DNA of 47,572 nucleotides from Roseomonas sp. 18066 (lineage in GTDB: Bacteria > Pseudomonadota > Alphaproteobacteria > Acetobacterales > Acetobacteraceae): NCBI RefSeq assembly GCF_902706185.1, contig NZ_CACSJM010000027.1, forward strand, positions 1 through 47,572, written 5' to 3'. The translations under genes were made by a program, and so were the position numbers. Below are positions 8,183-16,891 of the stretch, piece after piece. Position 1 is the stretch's first letter; each line of letters opens with the position of its first letter. The notes under the pieces were generated by a model that saw only the letters and a list, made by a program, of their open reading frames with translations, did not search any database and was not told where the DNA came from.

Positions 8183-9006
8183 TGCCGGCGCCCCAGATAG
8201 GCTTCCTGCACTTCCGCGTTGGCGGCGACCTGCTCGAAGCTCCCCGTGACCAGGGTGCGGCCTTCCGCCATGACCACGACGTGGTGGCACAGCTGCCGGA
8301 TCAGCGCCATGTCATGCTCGACCAGGCAGAGCGAAATCCCCTCGGCGTTCAGCGCCTGCAGATGGGCGGCGATCTCGGCGCCGAGCGAGGGGTTCACCCC
8401 CGCCATCGGCTCATCGAGCAGGATCATGCGCGGCTCGGCCATCAGCGTGCGGCCGATCTCCACCAGTTTCTTCTGGCCACCCGACAGCGCGGTGACCGGG
8501 GCGTCCAGCAAGGGCGACAGGCGCAGCCGGCCAGCGATGGCCAGGGCCCGCTCGGCGAGCTCGGCCTCGCGGTCGCGGGCGGTGCGCGACCACATCGGCG
8601 CCTGCAGCAGCCGCTCGCCCGGCTGGCGCGGGCCATAGAGCATCAGGTGCTGGAAGACGCTCATCTTCGGGAAGCCGCGGGCGATCTGGAAGGTGCGGGT
8701 CAGCCCGCGCGCCGCCAGGCGATGCGGCTTCAGCCCGGTGATGTCCTCGCCCTGGAAGCGCACCGCGCCGGCATCCGGGCGCAGCAGGCCGGAGACGACA
8801 TTCAGCAGCGTCGACTTGCCCGCGCCATTCGGCCCGATCAGCCCGGTGATGCGCCCGGCCGGCAGGCTGAAGCCGACCCCGTCCAGCGCCGCCATGCCGA
8901 AGAAGCGCCGGGTGACGTCCACGACGTCGAGGACAGACTCCGCCCCGCCCGCGGTCCCGGGCCGGGAGGCTGAGGCGCGGTCGGCCGGCAGCGAGGTTTG
9001 CACCAT
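8179..9006 (-). CDS. livG: Liv-type ABC transporter ATP-binding protein (LivG-like)
   Basis: A 275-residue ATPase of the LivG type. Walker A is GPNGAGKST, followed by the LivG-typical LKPHRLAARGLTRTFQ, the signature LSGGQKK, Walker B MILLDEP with MAGVNP, and the H-loop LVEHD. It has about 20 residues more at the N-terminus than most LivG proteins, so translation could begin slightly downstream, but no better-placed start was obvious. It lies 54 bases after the alpha/beta hydrolase gene and overlaps livF by four bases. Confidence 0.93.
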   Translation of the reverse strand: MVQTSLPADRASASRPGTAGGAESVLDVVDVTRRFFGMAALDGVGFSLPAGRITGLIGPNGAGKSTLLNVVSGLLRPDAGAVRFQGEDITGLKPHRLAARGLTRTFQIARGFPKMSVFQHLMLYGPRQPGERLLQAPMWSRTARDREAELAERALAIAGRLRLSPLLDAPVTALSGGQKKLVEIGRTLMAEPRMILLDEPMAGVNPSLGAEIAAHLQALNAEGISLCLVEHDMALIRQLCHHVVVMAEGRTLVTGSFEQVAANAEVQEAYLGRRH

Positions 9007-9060
9007 GCCGCCAGCGAAGGCGGAAAAAAGCCAGGACGCAAGAGGCTTTCTGCGAAGGGG

Positions 9061-9921
9061 TCAGCTCGCCTGCCGCACCAGCGCCGCGGCGCCAGCCGGG
9101 TTCTCCAGCGGCAGGAAATGCGTGGTCCGCGCCAGCACCACGGCGCGGCCGTGGCAGGCGGCGGCGGCCAGCGGCTGCACCCCGCGCAGCCAGTCGCCGG
9201 CCTCGGTGTCGGAGGCGACGAAGCAACAGGGCACGGTCACCCTGGCCAGCGACTCGAATGTCAAAAAGTTGCCGACGGCCTGGTAGATGGCGGCCTCGGT
9301 CTCCGGGGCGCAGCGCAAGCGCCAGCCGGTCTCCTCCGGGCGCAGCTGGGCGGTGGCATGGGCCTGCAGCGCGGCATCGTCGATCAGCGCATAGGCCGGG
9401 TGCGGGCGGAGGCGGGCGAAAAGCTGCGCCGGGCTGTCCCACAGCCGGCGGCGGAACAGGGTGGCGGCGACGCGCTGGCGCATGCCCTCGCGGATTGCCG
9501 GGCGCTCCAGCAAAGCGGGCGTCATGATCGGCGGCTCGAACAGGGTCAGGCTGGGCCAGGCGACGCCGGCCAGCAGCATGGCCAGGGCCGAGAAGGAATG
9601 CGCCGCCCCCTGCGGCCAGGCGCCGGTCGCCTGCCGCACCGCCTGCGCCACCAGATGCGCATCGGCGCCCAGCCGGTCGAGCGTCACCGCCTCGGCGACG
9701 GGGACACCTTCCGGCAGGGTCGATTGCCCATGGCCGCGGGCGTCCCAGGCCCAGAGGTCGTGGTCCTGCGCCAGGTCGGCCAGCAGCGCCGGGTAGCTGG
9801 CCGTGGCGAAGCCATTGGCATGGCCCCAGAGCAGCGGCGGCGCGTCGCGACGGCCCAGGCGATAGAGGGTCAGGCGCGCGCCATCCGGCGTGTCCAGCGA
9901 GCCATGCACATCGATGTCCAT
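9061..9921 (-). CDS. Alpha/beta-fold hydrolase
   Basis: A 286-residue alpha/beta hydrolase. It shows the oxyanion-hole region WGHANGF, the strand/loop WDARGHGQS, a nucleophile elbow AHSFSAL (variant of GxSxG, Ser at about residue 140) and a late catalytic His in ARTTHFLPLENP. No signal peptide or membrane segment is seen, so it should be cytoplasmic. It sits between the allophanate-hydrolase-like gene and the Liv ATPase genes on the same strand with short gaps, so it is probably co-transcribed. It may hydrolyse an ester or amide of the imported compound; the specificity cannot be told from sequence. Confidence 0.9.
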   Translation of the reverse strand: MDIDVHGSLDTPDGARLTLYRLGRRDAPPLLWGHANGFATASYPALLADLAQDHDLWAWDARGHGQSTLPEGVPVAEAVTLDRLGADAHLVAQAVRQATGAWPQGAAHSFSALAMLLAGVAWPSLTLFEPPIMTPALLERPAIREGMRQRVAATLFRRRLWDSPAQLFARLRPHPAYALIDDAALQAHATAQLRPEETGWRLRCAPETEAAIYQAVGNFLTFESLARVTVPCCFVASDTEAGDWLRGVQPLAAAACHGRAVVLARTTHFLPLENPAGAAALVRQAS

Positions 9922-9975
9922 GGCCGCCGTCTATAGACCCGGCGGCGCGGGCCGCCCAGCTTGGCTCATCCAGCG

Positions 9976-11796
9976 TCAGGCCGCGGCCGCGCTGGCGGCG
10001 CGGAAGGCGCGCCAGCCGCCATGGGCGCTGATATCCACCGCCCCCTCGACGCCGCCTTCGCAGATGAAGCCCAGCGCCGGGCCGCCCTCGAGCCGCACCT
10101 GGCCGAGGCCGAGCGGCGCCGCGATCGTCGCCAGGAAGGCGCCCAGCGCGGTCGAGGGCAGCGCCCAGACCTCGCCATCGATGGCGACGCCATCGCGGGC
10201 CGGCAGCAGGCCGGGACGCGGCAGGGTGCCCGGCAGGGCGAGCAGGCGGTAGCAGGGCTCGGTGCGGCAGGCGCGGCGCAGCACGCCGCCCAGGCCCCGC
10301 AGCGCCGGGTTCAGCGGCTGGCCGTCGAGATGCGCGCCGAAGACGGCAATCTCCACCATCGGCTGGATCGCGGCGGGCGGTTCGGCGGGGGCCGGCGGCA
10401 GGGTCGCGCCGGTGGCGCCCAGCGGCAGGTCGGCCGCGCGCTGCAGCGCCACGCCAAGCCCCGCCAGCAGCCCGTCATGGAAGGCTGGCGCCAGCAGGGT
10501 GACGCCGGCCGGGAAGCCGCGCTTGTCGAAGCCGCCGGGCACGGCGAGGCCCGAGAGGTCGAGCAGGTTGGTGAAGTTGGTGTAGCGGCCGAGCGCGGAA
10601 TTGCAGGCGATCGGCTCGGCCGCCAGCTCTTCCAGCGAAAAGCCGCGGCCGGCGGTCGGCACCACCAGCACGTCGATACGCGACCAGATGGGAAGAATCG
10701 CCTGGGCAAGCGCCTGCAGCCGTTGCCGGGCATCGAGGATTTCCAGCCCGGAATAGGCCTGGCCCTTGGCGATGATGGCGTGGGTGACGGGGTGCAGGCT
10801 GTCGGGGCGCTCGGCCAGCCACTCGCGCAGCGCATGGGTGCGCTCGGCGACGAAGGGGCCGTAGAGCAGCCGTGCCACTTCCTGGAACGGCGAGAAGTCG
10901 ATTTCCTCGACCTCGCCACCCAGCGCCTTCAGCCGGGCGACACTGGCCTGGAACAGGGCTTCCCCTTCGGCGTCGCCCAGAAAATCGCGGTCGACAGCGC
11001 GGGGGATGGCGAAGCGGAACTTCTGGGGCGCCGGGATGCGCGTCACGAAGCCGGGCGGCGCCTGGCGCGACCAGGCATCGCGCGGGTCGAAGCCGGCAAG
11101 CACGCCGGAGACGGCCGCAGCATCCTCGACGGTCAGCGCGAAGACAGAAACGCAGTCCAGCGACCGGCAGGCCGGCACCATGCCGTGGTTGCTGACCAGC
11201 CCGCGGCTGGGCTTCAGGCCGACGATGTTGTTGAAGGCCGCCGGGATGCGCCCCGAGCCGGCGGTGTCGGTGCCCAGGCTGAAGCTGGCCAGCCCGCGCG
11301 CCACGACCACCGCCGAGCCGGAGCTCGACCCGCCCGGGATCATCGTCGGGTCGAAGGCGTTTCTCGGAACCCCATAGGGCGAGCGGACGCCGACCAGCCC
11401 GGTGGCGAACTGGTCCAGGTTGGTCTTGCCCAGCAGCACGGCGCCGGCGGCGGTCAGCTTCGCCACCGCCGCCGCCGTCTCGGCCGGATAATGGGAAAAG
11501 TCAGGACAGGCCGCCGTGGTGGGCAGGCCGGCGACGTCCAGATTGTCCTTCACCGCGAAGGGCAGGCCATACAGGGGAAGAAAATCGCCGCCAGCGCGCC
11601 GGGCCGGCAGGCGGGCGGCCTCGGCCAGGATGTCGGCGGCCGGCCGGCGGTTGATCCAGATGGCGGGGTCGCCGGCGGCCTCGATGCGGCGCAGCACCTC
11701 GGCCAGCAGGGCCTCGGGGGCCAGGCCCGCGGCATAGGCCTCCGCCAGGCGGGCGGCGTCCAGGCTGAGCGTCTCGAGCGGTGCCGCGGCGGCCAT
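9976..11796 (-). CDS. atzF: Allophanate hydrolase (amidase-signature family, AtzF-like)
   Basis: A 606-residue protein with two parts. The amidase domain spans about residues 1-430 with the Ser-cisSer-Lys triad: Lys83 in FAVKDNLD, the cis-Ser in PGGSSSGSA (about 157) and nucleophile Ser181 in LGTDTAGSG. The C-terminal domain, about 450-606, has the allophanate-hydrolase fold (FGAHLDGQPLN, TEPCYRLLALPG). Known members convert allophanate to ammonia and CO2 at the end of urea, cyanurate or guanidine breakdown. The start at 11796 has AAAGGA at good spacing; an ATG 36 bases upstream is less likely. No urea carboxylase or cyanurate/biuret hydrolase gene is nearby, which is unusual. The two-domain length favours allophanate hydrolase over a general amidase. 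Confidence 0.9.
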   Translation of the reverse strand: MAAAAPLETLSLDAARLAEAYAAGLAPEALLAEVLRRIEAAGDPAIWINRRPAADILAEAARLPARRAGGDFLPLYGLPFAVKDNLDVAGLPTTAACPDFSHYPAETAAAVAKLTAAGAVLLGKTNLDQFATGLVGVRSPYGVPRNAFDPTMIPGGSSSGSAVVVARGLASFSLGTDTAGSGRIPAAFNNIVGLKPSRGLVSNHGMVPACRSLDCVSVFALTVEDAAAVSGVLAGFDPRDAWSRQAPPGFVTRIPAPQKFRFAIPRAVDRDFLGDAEGEALFQASVARLKALGGEVEEIDFSPFQEVARLLYGPFVAERTHALREWLAERPDSLHPVTHAIIAKGQAYSGLEILDARQRLQALAQAILPIWSRIDVLVVPTAGRGFSLEELAAEPIACNSALGRYTNFTNLLDLSGLAVPGGFDKRGFPAGVTLLAPAFHDGLLAGLGVALQRAADLPLGATGATLPPAPAEPPAAIQPMVEIAVFGAHLDGQPLNPALRGLGGVLRRACRTEPCYRLLALPGTLPRPGLLPARDGVAIDGEVWALPSTALGAFLATIAAPLGLGQVRLEGGPALGFICEGGVEGAVDISAHGGWRAFRAASAAAA

Positions 11797-11874
11797 GGTG
11801 GATCCTTTGGGCGGGAAGCCCGCGGCCGCCATTCAAGAGCAAGCCCCGCCGCGCCGCCAGAGCCGAGACGCCGC

Positions 11875-12924
11875 TCAGGCCAGGTAGAGACGGCCGGCGA
11901 TCTCGCGGATGGCATAGCCCTGCTCGACCCTTGCCCAGCGGCGCCCGGCGATGCCTTCCGGCGAGGCAGTGCCGCCCAGCGCCAGCGCCAGGTCGCGGAT
12001 GATCGGCCGGTCGTTGCGGTAATACTGGTGGCCCTGGTAGTTCCAGCTGGTGCCGCCCGGCGGCACCTCCCGCCAGGTCACCGCCAGGCCGTAATCGACG
12101 ACGAAGACCCGGCTGGCCGGCGGCGGCGCGGTGACCGGGCCGCCGGCGCCCAGCCGCTCCATCCCGTTCAGCAGGCCGCTGATCCGGCTGAGCGTCGAAT
12201 CGCCGGCGAAGACGCCGATGGTGACCCAGTCGGCGACCGCCGCCAGCGGCCAGAGCGCGCCGGTGCCGGGCTCCAGCACCGTCGCCGCCTCGTCGCCGGC
12301 GACGACGATGGCCTGGGCGAAGACCGCCGCGGCCGGCAGCCCGCCCTGCGCCACCAGCGCCTGCATGGCGCAGCGCGTCGCCCGCGCCCCCATGGAATGC
12401 GCCAGATACACCGGCTTGCGCGCCCGCCCCGCGGCGGCCAGGCCGATCTGCCGGATCAGCCGGGCCAGCGCCGGGCCGGAGCTGTCGCAATCCTGCTGGT
12501 CACGGCGATATTCGTCGAGGCTGCCGACGCCGTTGCTCGGCCAGCAGAAGGCCAGCGGCGCCAGGCGCAGCCCGGCCACCGCCTCGACCACGTCGCAGAA
12601 ATTGCCGGCGCGGGCGCAGGATTCGGCAAAATTGTAGTTGAAGCCATGCACGGTGAGCAGCGGCACGGCGCCCGCCGCCTCGGCATGGTCCAGCCATTCG
12701 GCCAGCACCGTCGCCGCCGTGCCCTGGGCGTCCGCGAAATCATCGATGCCGTCGACGACGGGGGCGCCGACCGCGCCGGCCTCGCCATCCGGATCGGGCT
12801 GCAGGCCCACCGCCACGGCGCCGAGCCAGAGCCGTTCCGGCGGCGCCGCGCAGCTGGCGCCGAAGGCCGCGCCGGCCTCGTCCCACAGCCGGTTGGACGC
12901 GAAATGCACCAGACGCTGCGCCAT
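11875..12924 (-). CDS. Alpha/beta hydrolase of the DUF900 family
   Basis: A 349-residue protein resembling DUF900 (PF05990) alpha/beta hydrolases. Features are LTVHGFNYNF (oxyanion strand), FCWPSNG, a DQQDCDSSG stretch, the nucleophile elbow AHSMGAR (Ser at about 193) and a late FAGDSTLSR segment. It lacks an obvious signal peptide. It is probably the first gene of the minus-strand run, 78 bases ahead of the allophanate hydrolase gene. DUF900 enzymes are generally uncharacterised esterase- or lipase-like proteins, so the function is not known. Its position suggests it acts on the same compound as the following amidase, which is inference only. Confidence 0.85.
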   Translation of the reverse strand: MAQRLVHFASNRLWDEAGAAFGASCAAPPERLWLGAVAVGLQPDPDGEAGAVGAPVVDGIDDFADAQGTAATVLAEWLDHAEAAGAVPLLTVHGFNYNFAESCARAGNFCDVVEAVAGLRLAPLAFCWPSNGVGSLDEYRRDQQDCDSSGPALARLIRQIGLAAAGRARKPVYLAHSMGARATRCAMQALVAQGGLPAAAVFAQAIVVAGDEAATVLEPGTGALWPLAAVADWVTIGVFAGDSTLSRISGLLNGMERLGAGGPVTAPPPASRVFVVDYGLAVTWREVPPGGTSWNYQGHQYYRNDRPIIRDLALALGGTASPEGIAGRRWARVEQGYAIREIAGRLYLA

Positions 12925-13221
12925 GGCGCTCTCCCCCGCGTGGCCTGTTCCCTGGCGCCCAGCAAGCCTGAAGCGGCTACCGATGTCGATTCAGAACGAC
13001 CGCGCGGCGCGGCCCTGCCAGGCGAGAAAGCCCGGCGCGCCACCCCGGGCGCGGGCGCGCCCGCCGGCGGAGAGGCCGCGAATTTTCTGCGCCCCGGCCG
13101 ATGCCGGCGGCGCCGCGCCGGGCGGAATCGGACCGCCGGCACGGTGGTCATCCGGGCCGTCATCGCTATCCTGCGCTTCCCGCCCGTCGCGCCGGGCCGC
13201 CGCACCTGAAGGAGAACCCGC
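12925..13221. other. Divergent intergenic region, 297 bases
   Basis: This very G+C-rich gap separates the minus-strand hydrolase/Liv run from the plus-strand amidohydrolase, so it should contain promoters for both. I see no convincing -35/-10 pair, riboswitch or repeat. The only clear element is AAGGAG, 8 bases before the amidohydrolase ATG. Confidence 0.6.
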
Positions 13222-14721
13222 ATGGCCACCATCCAACCCGGCGTCACCCTGATCGCCGGCGGCCGGCTGACCGATGCGGCGCTGCGCCGCGCCGAGCCCG
13301 CCGATATCCTGATCGAGGACGGCGTCATCCGCGCGGTCGGGCCGAACCTCGCCGCGCCCGAGGGCGCCACGCGGATCGATGCCACGGGCATGCTGCTGCA
13401 TCCCGGCCTGGTGAACGCGCATACCCATGGCCATGGCGGGCTGGCGCGCGGCCAGGGCGACCGCTGGACGCTGGAGCTGCTGCTGGCCGCCGCCCCCTGG
13501 ATCGGCGGCAACCGGGCTCTTTCAGACAAAAAACTGACGGCGCAGATCTGCGCCGCCGAGATGGTGCTGAAGGGCTGCACCGCGGCTTACGACCTGTATT
13601 ACGAATTCCCCGGCCCCAGCCGCGACGGCATGGATGCCGCGGCCGAAGCCTATGCCGGGGTCGGCATGCGCGCCGTGCTGGCGCCGATGGTCGCCGACAC
13701 GACTTTCTACGATGCCATCCCCGGGCTGCGCGACAGCCTGCCCCCGGCGCTGCAGGCCGCCGTCGACAAGATGCGGCTGCCGGCCGGCGAGGCGACGCTG
13801 ACCAGCCTCGCCGAGGTGCTGCGCCACTGGCGCTGGGACGGCCAGGACATCCGTGCCGCCGTGGCGCCGACCATCCCGCTGCATTGCTCCACCGCCTTCC
13901 TCTGCGGCTGCGGCCAGCTGGCGCGCGAGCATGGCGTGCCGCTGCACAGCCATGTCGGCGAGAGCAAGGTGCAGGCGGTGGCCGGGCTGCAGCGCTATGG
14001 CCGCACCCTGGTCGCCGAGCTCGATGCCCAGGGGCTGCTCGGCGCCGACTTCACCGCCGCCCATGCGGTCTGGCTGGAGGATGACGACCTGCGCCGCATG
14101 GCCGATCGCGGCGCCTCGCTGGTGCACAACCCGGGCAGCAACATGCGGCTGGGCAACGGGCTGTTCCGGCTGCGCCAGGCGCTGGATGCCGGCGTCAATG
14201 TCGGGCTGGGCACCGATGGCGCCAGCTGCTCGGACAACCAGAACATGTACGAGGCGATGCGCGGCGCCTCGATGGTCTCCAAGGGCCAGGGCCCCGACCC
14301 GCGCGGCTGGGCCAGCGCCGACGAGATCTACCATGCGGCGACCGTCGGCTCGGCGACGGCGCTCGGGCTGCAGGGGATCGGCCGCATCGCCCCGGGCATG
14401 AAGGCCGACATCGTCTTCCTCGACCTCGCGGCCATCACCTGGATCCCGCATAACTGGACGGTCAACCAGCTGGTGCATGCCGAGGACGCCACCTCGGTCC
14501 GCCATGTCATGATCGCCGGGCGGATGGTGGTGCGCGACCGGACGCTGCTGACGCTGGACGTGGCCAGGCTGGCCGTCGAGGCCGAGGCGGCGCGCGAGCG
14601 GCTGGAAGCGCTCAACGCCTCGGGAAAGGTCCTGTTCGAGCAGCTGGAGCCGGTGGTCGGCGCCTTCTGCCCGGCCTTCGCCCGGCAGCCCTATCCGCTC
14701 AACCGCTATGTCTGCGACTGA
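13222..14721 (+). CDS. Amidohydrolase of the ATZ/TRZ (chlorohydrolase/deaminase) family
   Basis: A 499-residue amidohydrolase of the subgroup that includes AtzB/TrzN-type triazine hydrolases, guanine deaminase and SAH/MTA deaminases. Motifs are the metal-binding NAHTHGHGG, the substrate-site HSHVGES, AAHAVWLEDDD, VHNPGSNMRLGNG and the metal Asp in LGTDGASCSDNQNM. The ribosome-binding site AAGGAG is strong. Length is slightly above the usual 440-480. It is transcribed divergently from the Liv/AtzF run and converges with the LysR gene at 14727. It probably deaminates or hydrolyses a nitrogen heterocycle in the cytoplasm; the exact substrate cannot be assigned. Confidence 0.92.
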   Translation: MATIQPGVTLIAGGRLTDAALRRAEPADILIEDGVIRAVGPNLAAPEGATRIDATGMLLHPGLVNAHTHGHGGLARGQGDRWTLELLLAAAPWIGGNRALSDKKLTAQICAAEMVLKGCTAAYDLYYEFPGPSRDGMDAAAEAYAGVGMRAVLAPMVADTTFYDAIPGLRDSLPPALQAAVDKMRLPAGEATLTSLAEVLRHWRWDGQDIRAAVAPTIPLHCSTAFLCGCGQLAREHGVPLHSHVGESKVQAVAGLQRYGRTLVAELDAQGLLGADFTAAHAVWLEDDDLRRMADRGASLVHNPGSNMRLGNGLFRLRQALDAGVNVGLGTDGASCSDNQNMYEAMRGASMVSKGQGPDPRGWASADEIYHAATVGSATALGLQGIGRIAPGMKADIVFLDLAAITWIPHNWTVNQLVHAEDATSVRHVMIAGRMVVRDRTLLTLDVARLAVEAEAARERLEALNASGKVLFEQLEPVVGAFCPAFARQPYPLNRYVCD

Positions 14722-14726
14722 CGCCG

Positions 14727-15596
14727 TCACAGCATCTCCAGCAGCGCGCGCAGCACCGGCGAGCCGTCATCCTGGCGATAGGCCAGCGCATGCACCAGCC
14801 GCGGCGCCGGCCCCGTCAGCGGCACCAGCACCAGGTCGGGGCCGGCGAAATCGGCGAAGCTGTCGGCGGCCAGGGCCAGCCCGGCATCGGCCATCACCAG
14901 GCCGAAGGTGGTCAGGAAGTCGGTGCTCTCCGCCACGATCCGCGGCGTGAAGCCGGCGGCGCGGAATTGGCCCAGGATCTCGTCGCGCAGCGGCACCGGC
15001 GCCGGCGGCATGATCCAGCCCTCGTCGCGCAGGGCGGAGAGCGGCAGCGACGCGGCCGCCGCCAGCCGGTGCCAGGCCGGCAGCACCACCTGCATCGCCT
15101 CATCCGCCAGCACCCGCCGCGCCAGCCCGTCCACCCGCGGATCGGCGGCGCCGAAGGCCACGTCGACCCGCCGCTCCAGCAGCGCCGCCGGCTGCTCGGT
15201 GCTGGGCAGCACGGTCATCGCCACCGAGACGCCGGGGCGGGCGGCGCGGAACCGCCGGATCAGCGCCGGCACCCCGCCATAGAGCGAGGGCACGCTCAGC
15301 CCCACCCGCAGCCGCCCGGCCTCGCCGCGCAGGCTGCGCCGCGTCGCCTCCAGCGCGCCATCGACCGCCGCCAGCGCCTCCCGCGCCTGCAGCAGCACCT
15401 GCTCGCCCAGCGCGGTCAGCGACAGCGACAGCCGGTCCCGGTGCACCAGCCGCTGGCCCATCATGTCCTCCAGCCGCTTCAGCAGCTGGCTGACGGCGGG
15501 CTGCGTCGTGCCCAGCCGCAGCGCGGCGCGGCCGAAGCTGCCCTCCTCGGCCAGCGCCACCAGGCAGCGCAGATGCCGCAGCTCAACCCCCTGCAT
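14727..15596 (-). CDS. LysR-family transcriptional regulator
   Basis: A 289-residue LysR regulator. The helix-turn-helix is at about residues 4-62 (LRHLRCLVALAEEGSFGRAA, TTQPAVSQLLKRLE), followed by the effector domain (AGRLRVGLSVPSLYGGVPAL). It is divergent from the Bcr/CflA-type MFS gene, the usual layout of a LysR regulator with its target. A T-N11-A dyad overlaps its own start codon and could mediate autoregulation. Its stop lies only 5 bases from the stop of the convergent amidohydrolase. The effector is unknown. Confidence 0.93.
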   Translation of the reverse strand: MQGVELRHLRCLVALAEEGSFGRAALRLGTTQPAVSQLLKRLEDMMGQRLVHRDRLSLSLTALGEQVLLQAREALAAVDGALEATRRSLRGEAGRLRVGLSVPSLYGGVPALIRRFRAARPGVSVAMTVLPSTEQPAALLERRVDVAFGAADPRVDGLARRVLADEAMQVVLPAWHRLAAAASLPLSALRDEGWIMPPAPVPLRDEILGQFRAAGFTPRIVAESTDFLTTFGLVMADAGLALAADSFADFAGPDLVLVPLTGPAPRLVHALAYRQDDGSPVLRALLEML

Positions 15597-15609
15597 AAGC
15601 TGGCCTTAT
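15595..15609. promoter_or_regulatory. Candidate LysR-type binding site
   Basis: ATAAGCTGGCCTTAT is a perfect 5-5-5 dyad fitting the T-N11-A LysR-box pattern. It overlaps the LysR start codon and faces the divergent MFS gene. A second dyad, TGGCC/GGCCA, lies just downstream. Binding is inferred. Confidence 0.5.
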
Positions 15610-15712
15610 CGTCATACGGCCAAGCATTATTGGACAGGCCGGCCGGCGTCGAGACTTCTGTCGCCCGACGCCCCCGCGCGCGCGGCACCAGACTCCCCGG
15701 GATAAACGCAGA

Positions 15713-16891
15713 ATGAGCAGCTCGAACCCCGGCAGCCCCGCGCTGCCGGCCGGCACCCTGTTGTTGCTGATGGCGCTGACCGCGCTCGGCCAGATGGCGA
15801 CCAACCTGGTGGTGCCCTCGCTCGGCCGCATCACCGCCGACCTGGCGCTGGAGCTCGAGCAGGCAGGTCTGATCCTCTCCGCCGTGCTGGTCGGCATCGG
15901 GCTGGGCCAGCTGGTGGTCGGGCCGCTCTCCGACCGGCATGGGCGGCGGCCGGTGCTGCTGGCGGGGCTGACGCTGTTCATCCTGGCCGGCGTGCTGGCG
16001 ACCTTCGCCAGCAGCGGGCCGATGCTGCTGACGGCACGGCTGCTGCAGGGGCTGGGCGCCAGCGCCGGGCTCGCCTTGCCGCGCGCCATCGCCCGCGACC
16101 GCTTCGCCGGGCCGATCTTTCTGCGGGTGATGTCGCTGCTGACGCTGGCCATGGCGGTGATGCCGGGCCTGGCGCCGGTGCTGGGCAGCGGCATCGCCGG
16201 CCGCTTCGGCTGGCGCGCCTCGCTGGCGGTGACCGCCGCCTGCGGCGCGGCGGTGATGCTCGCCGTGCTGCTGGCCTTGCCGGAGAGCCACCACAGCCGC
16301 TCGCGCCAGGGCGGGCTGGTGGCGACGCTCGGCAGCTACCGCAAGGTCCTGCGCAACCGTGTCTTCCTGTCGTTTGCCCTGGGCACGGCGGCGGCCATCG
16401 GCGGGGCCTATGCCGAGGTCGCCGCCACGCAGCGCCTGTATGAAGGCGTCTTCGGCTGGGGGACGCTGGCGGTCAGCCTGGCGCCGGCCGGCTATGCGCT
16501 GGGCTTCCTGGCCGGCGGGCTGCTGGCGCCCCGGCTGCGCCGCAGCCCGGCGCAGCTGGTGCAGATCGGCACGCTGATGATGCTGGCCTCGGCCGCCACC
16601 TTCCTGGGGCTGTCGGCGGCCGGACTGCTGCCGGCCGGGCTGGCGCTGGGGCTGACCGTGCTGTCGCAGATGGGGGTGGGCTTCATGGCGCCGCCGGCCA
16701 TCGCGCTGGCCCTGATGGCGGTGGAGGGCGCGGCGGGGACCGCCAGCGCCGTGCTGGGCGCGGTGCACATGGCAGTGGGCGCGCTGGGCGCCGGCATGAT
16801 CGGCGCCCTGCCGCTGCCGGTGCAGATCGGCCTGCCCGGCAGCATGCTGGTCTTCGCGCTGCTGGCGGCGCTGGCCCTCAGGAAGCCGTGA
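15713..16891 (+). CDS. MFS multidrug efflux transporter, Bcr/CflA type
   Basis: A 392-residue major-facilitator protein with twelve hydrophobic segments. It has the Bcr/CflA hallmark between helices 2 and 3 (LVVGPLSDRHGRRPVLLAG) and the helix-4/5 region RLLQGLGASAGLALPRAIARD. Members export drugs, sulfonamides or small metabolites by proton antiport. It is divergent from the LysR gene at 14727, which probably controls it. The 3' end overlaps the convergent PfkB kinase gene by 14 bases. A 13-base match to the plasmid iteron core lies just before the start, at 15684-15696. Confidence 0.92.
   Translation: MSSSNPGSPALPAGTLLLLMALTALGQMATNLVVPSLGRITADLALELEQAGLILSAVLVGIGLGQLVVGPLSDRHGRRPVLLAGLTLFILAGVLATFASSGPMLLTARLLQGLGASAGLALPRAIARDRFAGPIFLRVMSLLTLAMAVMPGLAPVLGSGIAGRFGWRASLAVTAACGAAVMLAVLLALPESHHSRSRQGGLVATLGSYRKVLRNRVFLSFALGTAAAIGGAYAEVAATQRLYEGVFGWGTLAVSLAPAGYALGFLAGGLLAPRLRRSPAQLVQIGTLMMLASAATFLGLSAAGLLPAGLALGLTVLSQMGVGFMAPPAIALALMAVEGAAGTASAVLGAVHMAVGALGAGMIGALPLPVQIGLPGSMLVFALLAALALRKP

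Noticed and set aside
9961..13209. A very long plus-strand open frame opposite the alpha/beta hydrolase, AtzF and DUF900 genes
   Set aside because: It has low-complexity Gly/Ala/Arg/Gln-rich translation, no family motif, and mirrors three well-supported minus-strand genes. High G+C makes such antisense frames common.
12925..13221. A guanidine or other riboswitch upstream of the allophanate hydrolase run
   Set aside because: I could not find the conserved ykkC-type sequence blocks or a credible aptamer fold. The region looks featureless apart from a ribosome-binding site.
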